Assembly: GCA_902783515.1 (NCBI GenBank)
Contig: CACZRK010000170.1
Span: forward strand, 1-36,527
Origin: an uncultured Coriobacteriaceae bacterium
GTDB taxonomy: Bacteria > Actinomycetota > Coriobacteriia > Coriobacteriales > UMGS124
Direction of reading: 5' to 3'
DNA length: 36,527 nt
The stretch's first letter is position 1; each line of letters begins with the position of its first letter. This document shows positions 7,923-15,424 of this stretch, piece after piece. The notes beneath the pieces are model-generated. The model ran no database searches, was not told where the DNA came from, and was given only the letters and a program-made list of their open reading frames with translations. The position numbers were made by a program, and so were the translations under genes.

Positions 7923-9479
7923 TCATGCGTCGGTGTCGTGCCGCTCGATGACGGCAAGGAGCTCCTCGCGCGTATGGACGCCTAGCTTGCGATAGATCGA
8001 CTTCGTGTGCGCCTTCACTGTGTTCTCAGACAGAACGAGGCATGACGCGATGGACGCGATCGTTTTCCCACGCGCGAGTTCGCACAGGACCTCATGCTCA
8101 CGGGCCGAGAGGTGGTCGCTCGCTGCGATGGCGTCACAGCTACGCGTTAAGGCGGCAACGTATGACCCTTCGGAACCAGGAGCGATCGTGAGTTCTACGC
8201 TCTTCGTTCGCACCTTTGAGGAAGCAAGGCTAATCGGAATCACGGGCACCACATATTCGAAGGAGTATACGTCGCGATCGAAGTAGTTCACGCGAAAGAT
8301 GCTGTAGGAGCGGTTTGACAGCAGGACGAACCCAAAGAACAGGATGGCGTACGTGAGAGTCATGACCATGACGGAAGCAATTGACGAGTCCACAGCGCTT
8401 ACGAGGTGCTCGAGAACCGTTCCAAGCACAAGCCCACCGACGTTTGCGATCATCGCGGCAGAAAACACGCGCACGGGATTGTGTCCCGCCATGGCAACGA
8501 TGGGACCGAGCGCAAGATATACCATCGAGAGAAACAGATAGTAGCCGGAGAAGAGGAGCATCGGAACAAGCTGCGTGTCCGATCCGGTGGGGAGCGCATG
8601 GAAGAGCATCGCCGCGGAAAGCAGAACGAGCACGGCAGTGGGCGACAGAAGGAAGCCGTGTCGTTCTGCTGCAACTTCTGCCAGCGTGATGGCGATCATG
8701 ACAACGATGACAACGGAGAGCACCGAGGCCCATACGGTATGCAAGGACATTGTCGCCCGAATTCCCTCACTATCGATCAGATAGTTGTAAGGGATGGAGA
8801 ATATCGCAATGCAGATATAGAAAAGCGCCGCCGATCTGCGAGGTTTGCTTGCCGTTCTTGGGACCCACGAGTCCATGAGACCCTCCATGAGACGGTTCAC
8901 GCGTCGCAGGCACGCAAGGCTTGCCATGGGTAGGCATACATATACGATTAATGCGACAGCATCAGGCAACTCAACTTCAATAAAGTAGAGAACAACCGAC
9001 ATAACGATAGCAACAAGCGTGATGAAGAGCTGCTCGTCTTTAGGGTCCATGAACTTATACGTCTCTCCCCATGCCACGATGAGGGGGGTTGTTCCGCAAG
9101 CAAGCAGCACGTCGCTCGCGAGCAATAGGGGCAAGGGAAGGTGGACGATGGTGCTGACGAGAAGCGTTACCTGGCCGACGGCGATCAGCGCCCCCATGGT
9201 CTCAATCGAATGTTTCCAACGGAGGAGCGTTGACACTCTGCGCGAGAGCGCAAGACAGACGACGAACATGGCGAGTGTCGCGAGCGTGTTCACGACCCAG
9301 AAGCTTCCAACGCGTGACACTTGCGAGCCCTCGAATATCGTCCAGAAAAATGTCACGCCATGGAGCGTCGCCCACTGAGTGGCCATGCCTACGGTGGCGA
9401 GCATGACGGCGATGACGCGCTGCACATCGAACGACGAGCCGCCGCCCGCGCCGATGTCTCCTTCGCACAACGCTGCCAT
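7923..9479 (-). CDS. LuxR2: membrane-embedded LuxR-type transcriptional regulator
   Basis: A 518-residue protein with a polytopic N-terminal domain (about twelve hydrophobic segments; the first holds MATQWATLHGVTFFW), a soluble linker, and a C-terminal LuxR HTH at about residues 457-518 (LSAREHEVLCELARGKTIAS, then LSENTVKAHTKSIYRKLGVH). The start at 9479 is chosen because GGGAG lies six bases upstream; another ATG at 9506 has a closer purine-rich site. It is divergent from the FP3-FP4 pair, its likely target, with a perfect inverted repeat in the gap. The decayed reductase at 7138-7861 lies just downstream and may once have belonged to the same module. Confidence 0.88.
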   Translation of the reverse strand: MAALCEGDIGAGGGSSFDVQRVIAVMLATVGMATQWATLHGVTFFWTIFEGSQVSRVGSFWVVNTLATLAMFVVCLALSRRVSTLLRWKHSIETMGALIAVGQVTLLVSTIVHLPLPLLLASDVLLACGTTPLIVAWGETYKFMDPKDEQLFITLVAIVMSVVLYFIEVELPDAVALIVYVCLPMASLACLRRVNRLMEGLMDSWVPRTASKPRRSAALFYICIAIFSIPYNYLIDSEGIRATMSLHTVWASVLSVVIVVMIAITLAEVAAERHGFLLSPTAVLVLLSAAMLFHALPTGSDTQLVPMLLFSGYYLFLSMVYLALGPIVAMAGHNPVRVFSAAMIANVGGLVLGTVLEHLVSAVDSSIASVMVMTLTYAILFFGFVLLSNRSYSIFRVNYFDRDVYSFEYVVPVIPISLASSKVRTKSVELTIAPGSEGSYVAALTRSCDAIAASDHLSAREHEVLCELARGKTIASIASCLVLSENTVKAHTKSIYRKLGVHTREELLAVIERHDTDA

Positions 9480-9599
9480 TCGTCGCTCCCTTGGATCCAG
9501 TCGCATTGCCCTCTCATGGTTACATCTTCGTAGTTCGTCTCGACAGTGGCAATGCTTCCAGCTGTGTCGGCTGCAGTATGGCTGAGCCGCGGCGTGAGA

Positions 9600-9624
9600 G
9601 GCTTTACCCGTTTCGGGTAAAGCC
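9600..9624. promoter_or_regulatory. Perfect 11-bp inverted repeat between LuxR2 and FP3
   Basis: GGCTTTACCCG (9600-9610) and CGGGTAAAGCC (9614-9624) are exact complements around TTT. No gene ends nearby on either strand, so a terminator is unlikely; an operator for LuxR2 or a leader hairpin of a divergent transcript fits better. Confidence 0.5.
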
Positions 9625-9705
9625 CGCAAGATCGAATTGAATTACCTGAGACAGGTGTATCGCGTTCGACTGGTTTCTCTCCACGATGAGCATGTCGAGC
9701 CTGCG

Positions 9706-9732
9706 CACGAGCGGCATGCCGCGTTGCTCGTG
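9706..9732. promoter_or_regulatory. Nested palindrome upstream of FP3
   Basis: The 12-bp perfect palindrome GCGGCATGCCGC (9711-9722) overlaps an outer inverted repeat CACGAGC (9706-9712) / GCTCGTG (9726-9732). A half-like copy GCGGCATCCG follows at about 9743. The core CGGCATGCCG is shared with the FP1 promoter region. Confidence 0.45.
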
Positions 9733-9792
9733 GCGGACTTTGAGCGGCATCCGTAATTTGAATGCACGTCCAGGGACAAGGAGGGCTTTTCC

Positions 9793-11742
9793 ATGGAGAT
9801 CACCAGAAGGGGATTCGTTGGGATGGCAGGGGCGATCGGCGCAACGGCGCTGGGAACACGCTCTTTGAGCGCGCCAGCGATTGCCTCCACATCTTCGACC
9901 GCCGATGACAGCGTGGCATCGAAGAGCCCTGTTGCCGCCTATGACGCAGACGTCTGCGTCATAGGCGGCGGCAACTCGGGACTTGCTGCCGCCGTCGAGG
10001 CGGCCCAGCAGGGCCTGGGCGTCGTACTGCTCGAGAAACAAGGGTCTACGGGCGGCGGCGGAATTGGCACGGAAGGCGTCTTCGCGGTCGGATCTCAGAT
10101 GCAGAAAGACGCTGGGATTGAGATTGAGCCCGCTGAGGTCATCGCCACCGAGATGAGCTACTCGCACAACCGTGCGAACGGGCAGAAGTGGCTTGATCTC
10201 ATCAACAACTCCGGCGACAACGTGAGCTGGTTGCAGGAGTGCGGTGTCAATTTCACCGGCGTCGTGGATGACTACCATGGCGGTCAGTACAAGACGTTCC
10301 ACTGGTTCGGCGTGAATCGCGCCCACGACGACTACACGCCTGCCATGACGAAGACGGCGGAGAGTCTTGGCGTGCAGATTCTCACGTGGACCCCGGCACA
10401 GTCCCTCCTGCAGGATTCGGACGGCACGATCACGGGCGTTCTCGCAGAGAAGCAAAACGGCGACATCGTCAAGGTTAACGCAAAGGCGGTCGTGCTCGCG
10501 ACCGGGGGCTTTGCAAACAATGATGACTATCTGCAAGAAGGCGGCTTCTCGGACACAACCAATGTCGTGCGTTTCCTCTACGGCTTCAATGGCGACGGCG
10601 TTCGCATGGCCGTTGAAGCGGGTGGCGCTGACAATATCCCGCGTATTTCCGGCCTCATGCAGCTCACTGTCTCCGGGGCTCCGGGAGGAGAGTACGGAAC
10701 GTTCGGCCAGGGAGACGGCCTTGTCGTGGCGGGGCACGCTGCGCAGTCAATCTGGGTGAATGAGGACGCCGAACGGTTCTGCGCCGAGTCCGCGGGCGTC
10801 GAGAACTGGATGGCGGACATGGTGCCGTCGCTTATGCACGCGAAGCTCTACTCCATCTATGACGCAAAGGTGTTCAAGGCCGCGTTTGACGGCATGATTG
10901 CTCCACGTATCGACTGGGACGCCACACAGGAAGAGCTTCGACAGCGCATCGAGGAGAACCCGTACAATGACTTCTTTAGCGCGGACACACTTGATGAGCT
11001 CGCAGGGAAGGCGGCTGATGCCTGCGGTCTTGACTATGACACACTGATCAGGACCATCGAGGACTACAACGACATGTGCGATGCCGGGGCAGACGCGTAC
11101 TTCGGCAAGCCCGCCGAGTATCTGCAAAAGCTCGAGAATCCACCCTACTACTTCTGCTATATGCCGCAGGCATGCATGGTGACGTTCGGCGGCATTCGCA
11201 CGAATCGCAAGATGGAGGTTGTTGACAGGAACGGCAGGGCGATACCTGGCCTGTATTCGTGCGGCGTCGACTCCGCCGACCTGTGGCCCAACGTCTACAC
11301 TATCAACGTTCCTGGCGGATGCAACGCGAACAACATCAACTCCGGGCGTAGCGCGGGCAGGAATGCTGCGACCTATATTGGCGCTGGTGCGCTTGGTGCG
11401 GTGAAGTCCCAGGGTGACACGAGCCCATCCGCCCCCGACGCACACTGGCCTGCACCGGAGGGCGCGTGGGCCGACGGCTCATACACCGACACCGAACGCG
11501 GGATGTTTGGCGACATTACGGTGAGCGTCACGATTCAGGGTGGCAAGGTCACGGCGATCACGCAGACAAACGAACTTGAGACCACCTACGTGGGAGTCCC
11601 GGCCATGGAGGATGAGCTCATCCCCGCTGTCATCAATGCACAAACCAGTGATGTGGCGACTGTGGCTGGTGCCACGATGACGTCGAATGGTTTTCGTTCG
11701 GCAGTACAGGCATGTCTGGAACAGGCGGCACATGCGTCTTAA
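9793..11742 (+). CDS. FP3: Tat-exported FAD reductase with C-terminal FMN-binding domain
   Basis: A 649-residue protein. A Tat motif (ITRRGFVG, R5-R6) is followed by the FAD fingerprint GGGNSG (residues 58-63), the FAD_binding_2 body with ATGGFANN and NGDGVR, and a typical C-terminal FAD block (CGVDSAD, then SGRSAGRNAA). After an Ala/Pro linker comes an FMN_bind domain of about 90 residues ending in VAGATMTSNGF; T628 is the predicted site of covalent FMN attachment by an ApbE-type flavin transferase, none of which is in the window. The domain would pass electrons to the FAD domain. The start is supported by an AAGGAGG site. FP4 follows after 92 bases with no visible terminator, so the two are probably co-transcribed. 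The substrate is unknown. A 36-bp perfect palindrome lies inside the gene. Confidence 0.92.
   Translation: MEITRRGFVGMAGAIGATALGTRSLSAPAIASTSSTADDSVASKSPVAAYDADVCVIGGGNSGLAAAVEAAQQGLGVVLLEKQGSTGGGGIGTEGVFAVGSQMQKDAGIEIEPAEVIATEMSYSHNRANGQKWLDLINNSGDNVSWLQECGVNFTGVVDDYHGGQYKTFHWFGVNRAHDDYTPAMTKTAESLGVQILTWTPAQSLLQDSDGTITGVLAEKQNGDIVKVNAKAVVLATGGFANNDDYLQEGGFSDTTNVVRFLYGFNGDGVRMAVEAGGADNIPRISGLMQLTVSGAPGGEYGTFGQGDGLVVAGHAAQSIWVNEDAERFCAESAGVENWMADMVPSLMHAKLYSIYDAKVFKAAFDGMIAPRIDWDATQEELRQRIEENPYNDFFSADTLDELAGKAADACGLDYDTLIRTIEDYNDMCDAGADAYFGKPAEYLQKLENPPYYFCYMPQACMVTFGGIRTNRKMEVVDRNGRAIPGLYSCGVDSADLWPNVYTINVPGGCNANNINSGRSAGRNAATYIGAGALGAVKSQGDTSPSAPDAHWPAPEGAWADGSYTDTERGMFGDITVSVTIQGGKVTAITQTNELETTYVGVPAMEDELIPAVINAQTSDVATVAGATMTSNGFRSAVQACLEQAAHAS
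9934..9969. repeat. 36-bp perfect palindrome inside the FP3 coding region
   Basis: The arm GCCGCCTATGACGCAGAC (9934-9951) is followed with no loop by its exact complement (9952-9969). It encodes codons 48-59, entering the FAD-binding fold. Codon pairs for Tyr-Asp...Val-Ile are partly self-complementary in this family, but full symmetry over 36 bases is exceptional. Confidence 0.9.
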
Positions 11743-11834
11743 GTGCGTCGTGTTCCTGCTGGTGGGCAAATGCACGCTATGCCCGAGGTTCGAGGAGGCT
11801 GCGCGGAGCCCCCATGTGGAGAGGATGGTATGAA

Positions 11835-13538
11835 ATGAGCAATGGTAGTCGAGTGAGCCGTCGTTCATTCATCGCCGGAGCCACAGCGACAGCAGGCGTC
11901 TTTGCTGTTTCCTCACTGGCGCAGGCATCTGAATCAACGAAGAAGGGCTTGCCGGAGTCCAGTGCAGGCGTCACTGCTGATGACAAGTGGGCATTTGAGA
12001 TTGCTCCCGACAAGATCGCCGAAAAGGACATCGTCAAGACGAAGTCCGCGGACGTAGTGGTCGTTGGCTGCGGCATGTCGGGCTTGGTGACCGCCGCTTC
12101 TGCCGCTGAGAACGGACTCTCGGTGATTATCGTCACGGCGTCCGAGGGGCCAGTCAGCCGGGGTGGATCTAACAATGCTATTTACTCCAAGACAATGGAG
12201 TCTCTTGGTTTAAAGAAAGTAGATCAAGACTGGTATAGAACACAGTATATGATAAATAATGGAAATTTTAAGCCAGGTTTCTGGTACAAGCACTATAACC
12301 ATTCCGAAGAGGCAATGAACTGGCTGATTGACATTGCAACAGCGGCGGGGATTAAGACGACAGTCGAGAGTGGTGCAGAGTACTCTGAGGACGACATCAT
12401 GTACACGCCTGCCGGTGCCCATGCGTTCTATGTCGATGACGAGGAACTCAATGGTACCGTCGGCACGGGTGAGGCGCACATTGCTGCGGAGCTCGCTCGC
12501 CATGTCGTCGAGGATTTGGGTCAAGAGATCGATTATCAGACTAGAGCGGTGCGATTGGTACGTGGATTGGATGACGCGAGCGGAAAAGTCACGGCAGTTA
12601 TCGCTCAAACAACGGCTGGTGACTATGTGAAGTACGAGGGTGCCAAGGGCATCGTCATGGCGACGGGAGATTTCACGCATAACCGCGACATGATGGCGAG
12701 ATATGCACCAGAGGTCATGGAGCTTTGCGACTTCTCAAAGGAGGTCGACTACGATGCGGGCCTCATGACTAACGGTATATATGACGGCGAAGGCCAGCAG
12801 ATGGAGCTTTGGATCGGCGCTGCGTGGCAGAAGACACCAAACGTCATCATGCTCGGTCGACCGAACTTGCCGGCAGACAACCCATATACTTCACATACCG
12901 GTCTTATGGTTGATAAGAACGGTCAACGATTCATGAACGAGGACGTGCTGGGCGGCGTTGCTTGTGCCACAATCATGCATCTGCCCGGAGATACGTGCTA
13001 CTGCATCTGGTCGGCAAATCGCGCTGCAGCCGGTGGTCCTTGGGGTAAGCCAAACTATGCCCATGGAGAGCGATTCGCTGATGCGGCAGAGATGCAAGCG
13101 ACGTGGGATGAGGATACGTATGGCTATGGCATTGTAAGGGAGGAGACACTCGACGAACTCATCAACAAGCTTGGTCTGCCCGCTGCGACGATGGATACCA
13201 TTGCGCGCTACAACGAAATGTGCAATGCGGGCGAGGACGTGGACTACTACAAGGATGCATCCAAGCTTATCCCGATAGAAGGGGGACCGTTCTATGGTTG
13301 CTCCTATAAACCTATGCTACTGACGGTTCTTGGTGGCACGCGTACAAATGTTGACCTGCAGGTTCTTGACGCTAAGGACGAGCCGATCGACGGCCTGTTC
13401 AACGTCGGAACAATGATCGGTGACTTTTATTCCGGCGTGTACACTTTTGCCATGGAGGGCATGAACTACGGGTCTACGTGCATTACACTGCCGTATCTGC
13501 TTGGCAAGGATCTCGCTGCCGGCAAGTTCGACAAGTAG
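11835..13538 (+). CDS. FP4: Tat-exported FAD-dependent reductase
   Basis: A 567-residue protein starting at the ATG at 11835, ten bases after GGAGAGG; an in-frame ATG 21 bases upstream (11814) is a weaker alternative. The Tat motif is SRRSFIAG (R9-R10) and the FAD fingerprint GCGMSG lies at residues 78-83. It is a close paralogue of FP9 (shared GGSN-A near residue 110, ATGDF, GLFN(V/I)GTM(I/V)GD) but stops before the FMN_bind domain that FP9 carries. It is second in the FP3-FP4 unit, so FP3's FMN domain or a cytochrome may supply electrons. Residues about 116-155 are encoded by a strikingly AT-rich stretch (41 G/C in the 120 bases at 12181-12300) inside an otherwise GC-rich gene. Canonical fumarate reductase residues are not recognisable. 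Confidence 0.9.
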   Translation: MSNGSRVSRRSFIAGATATAGVFAVSSLAQASESTKKGLPESSAGVTADDKWAFEIAPDKIAEKDIVKTKSADVVVVGCGMSGLVTAASAAENGLSVIIVTASEGPVSRGGSNNAIYSKTMESLGLKKVDQDWYRTQYMINNGNFKPGFWYKHYNHSEEAMNWLIDIATAAGIKTTVESGAEYSEDDIMYTPAGAHAFYVDDEELNGTVGTGEAHIAAELARHVVEDLGQEIDYQTRAVRLVRGLDDASGKVTAVIAQTTAGDYVKYEGAKGIVMATGDFTHNRDMMARYAPEVMELCDFSKEVDYDAGLMTNGIYDGEGQQMELWIGAAWQKTPNVIMLGRPNLPADNPYTSHTGLMVDKNGQRFMNEDVLGGVACATIMHLPGDTCYCIWSANRAAAGGPWGKPNYAHGERFADAAEMQATWDEDTYGYGIVREETLDELINKLGLPAATMDTIARYNEMCNAGEDVDYYKDASKLIPIEGGPFYGCSYKPMLLTVLGGTRTNVDLQVLDAKDEPIDGLFNVGTMIGDFYSGVYTFAMEGMNYGSTCITLPYLLGKDLAAGKFDK

Positions 13539-13569
13539 GGAAGCTAGCCGATTGAGCTGATAAGCGCTT

Positions 13570-13610
13570 GACCCCGTCGGGATGCAGAAAGCGTCTCGAC
13601 GGGGTCTTTT
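13570..13610. terminator. Terminator between convergent FP4 and LuxR3
   Basis: GACCCCGTCGGGATGC pairs with GCGTCTCGACGGGGTC around AGAAA, followed by TTTTC. This is a good intrinsic terminator for FP4. It ends two bases from the LuxR3 stop and may act on both strands. Confidence 0.8.
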
Positions 13611-13611
13611 C

Positions 13612-15189
13612 TCACTGCCGCCCGTTATCTCCGATAGGCGAAATCATCTCGATGGCATCGAGCATCTCCTGACGGTCGGTCACGCCCATCTTCTGGTAGA
13701 TACGCGCGACATACGTCTTCACCGTGCTGCGAGAGATGGACAGTCGCTCGGCGATGTGCGGGATGCTACGGCCTCTCGCCACGAGACTCATCACCTCTGC
13801 CTCCCGCTTTGTGAGCTCGTAGCGCTGGATTGCCAGCATGCACTGGTCGGCGAAGAGATACGCCTCTGCCTTCGGATAGTTGATGGTGGGGTTGAGATGC
13901 GCTCGGTGAAAGATGCTGCGGCTATCGAGTAGAGCCGAGGTGAGGAGCACGAGGACGCAGATGGCGCTGACGACGAAGACGAGCGTCCCGTCCTCTGCCG
14001 CGAATAGTTCGTCGCGCAGATCGATGAAGGCCAGCGCGCCGAGGGGTACCGCGCTCTCGATCGCGCGATACACGCCGAAGGCCAGGCCGGGACGCACGCC
14101 ATCCTTGGCGCACAGGCTTGCGACAAGCACAAAGACGAACAGGTCAAAGCATGTGTAGCCAATCGATACAAGTGTTGAGCTGAGCCCCGAGTAATAGTTG
14201 AAGGCCACTGCGAAGAGCAAGCCGGAAAACACCAAAGGCAATACAAGTTTCGAGATATATGAGACGGTGAACGTGCCTTGCGTAGCGAGGCAGACGACGA
14301 GCAGGACAGTCATGATAACGAGCGATCCGACAATGGTCGCGATGCCGAGTCGCTCGGCGCCATCACCCGTCAATGACGCGCCCGTGCGCGCATCGAGCAT
14401 GATCATCCAAGTTATGATGCCGAACAGGACAAAGACGACCATCACACGCCAGATGTCCGCGACAAACGCGTTGTGTCGCGCGCCAGCATGCGCGGACGTG
14501 AGATATGGCGCGGTTGGAGTACCCGCGTCATTGCTGACGCTGCCACCCCCGCGCGGCGGTGCTAGATGATAGGCGACCATCGAGCCCGGTAGCAGCATTG
14601 CGAAGAGCGTTCCCCGCACGATCGTCGGCAGTGGCGCGAGGACGAGGCATGTGAGCAGCGCAATGCAAAAGCTCGATAGCGCAAGAGTCGTGATGACATG
14701 CGCATCAAGCGCACAGTAACGGATCCCCCAAGCAACGATTATGAATGCGGCAAAGACGCGACCGACGCCTCGATAAAGCGCGACGGACATGTCTGACCCG
14801 ATCGTGCCGTGCGTGGCAAGTATTAGCGTCGCGAGTGTTGTCAGCCCCGCGAGTATGGCAGCGGTGTCAGCCATCCTCGGAAAATGCGCGGTCTTTGAGA
14901 GCATCAGAGCGACGAGCAAATAGCTTGTCGCGTTGCAGATTGCGCCGATGACTGTTGCTGTCCACTGCACGCCTGCAAATCGGTCGGGTGGCACGACCGG
15001 AAAGAGGTAGATGTCAGTAAGATTCCACGCATAGAAGCATGCAAGGCCAATGGCATAGGGGAGAAGCGCCAGTAATGCTCCATCGCCGGAGGGGCGTGCC
15101 CATCGGGTGATCGGCACGCCCGGCGCCGCAAGTCGTACTTTCTGGTCGACGTGCTCTTCTACGGTGTTGGCCTGTTGATCTGACCACAT
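13612..15189 (-). CDS. LuxR3: membrane-embedded LuxR-type transcriptional regulator
   Basis: A 525-residue protein if started at 15189 (GGGG about five bases upstream); the frame is open further upstream, with a 556-residue alternative. It has a short charged N-terminus, about twelve hydrophobic segments (the first includes LACFYAWNLTDIYLFP), and a LuxR HTH from about residue 459 (LTKREAEVMSLVARGRSIPH, then ISRSTVKTYVARIYQKMGV). It is divergent from FP5, its probable target, and convergent with FP4. No phosphoacceptor domain is visible. Confidence 0.87.
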   Translation of the reverse strand: MWSDQQANTVEEHVDQKVRLAAPGVPITRWARPSGDGALLALLPYAIGLACFYAWNLTDIYLFPVVPPDRFAGVQWTATVIGAICNATSYLLVALMLSKTAHFPRMADTAAILAGLTTLATLILATHGTIGSDMSVALYRGVGRVFAAFIIVAWGIRYCALDAHVITTLALSSFCIALLTCLVLAPLPTIVRGTLFAMLLPGSMVAYHLAPPRGGGSVSNDAGTPTAPYLTSAHAGARHNAFVADIWRVMVVFVLFGIITWMIMLDARTGASLTGDGAERLGIATIVGSLVIMTVLLVVCLATQGTFTVSYISKLVLPLVFSGLLFAVAFNYYSGLSSTLVSIGYTCFDLFVFVLVASLCAKDGVRPGLAFGVYRAIESAVPLGALAFIDLRDELFAAEDGTLVFVVSAICVLVLLTSALLDSRSIFHRAHLNPTINYPKAEAYLFADQCMLAIQRYELTKREAEVMSLVARGRSIPHIAERLSISRSTVKTYVARIYQKMGVTDRQEMLDAIEMISPIGDNGRQ

Positions 15190-15237
15190 TGCAGCCCCGT
15201 TTCGATAGCGTAGGTGCAAGTCGTGGGCGCAGACGCG

Positions 15238-15290
15238 GATGACGCATGGATGGCGAGATGCTCTGAAGCGTCGGGCGACCACGCGTCATC
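15238..15290. promoter_or_regulatory. Long-spaced dyad between LuxR3 and FP5
   Basis: GATGACGC (15238-15245) and GCGTCATC (15283-15290) form a perfect 8-bp inverted repeat with a 37-bp spacer in the 235-base divergent gap. It could be two half-sites for a dimeric regulator; chance is not excluded at this length. Confidence 0.25.
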
Positions 15291-15424
15291 AGGCGTGCAC
15301 CCAAATGGTCTGGTTGCGCGCGCCGCCGCTCGGGACGACGTGCGGTCGACAACGACCCATAACGGCGTCTCGATTATAGGGTGACGGGATGGCGTCGGGA
15401 ATATTCGAGTGAATGGGGGATGAA

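Larger units (their letters stand above)
9480..9792. other. LuxR2/FP3 divergent intergenic region
   Basis: These 313 bases carry two separate symmetric elements (9600-9624 and 9706-9732) and the FP3 ribosome-binding site AAGGAGG at about 9778-9784. No gene is seen. Confidence 0.7.

Noticed and set aside
12181..12300. Variable region of a diversity-generating retroelement
   Set aside because: The AT-rich patch has no template repeat or reverse transcriptase in the window, and the reductases are not DGR-type ligand-binding folds.
9793..13538. FP3 and FP4 as one gene split by a frameshift
   Set aside because: Each has its own ribosome-binding site, Tat motif, FAD fingerprint and normal C-terminus.
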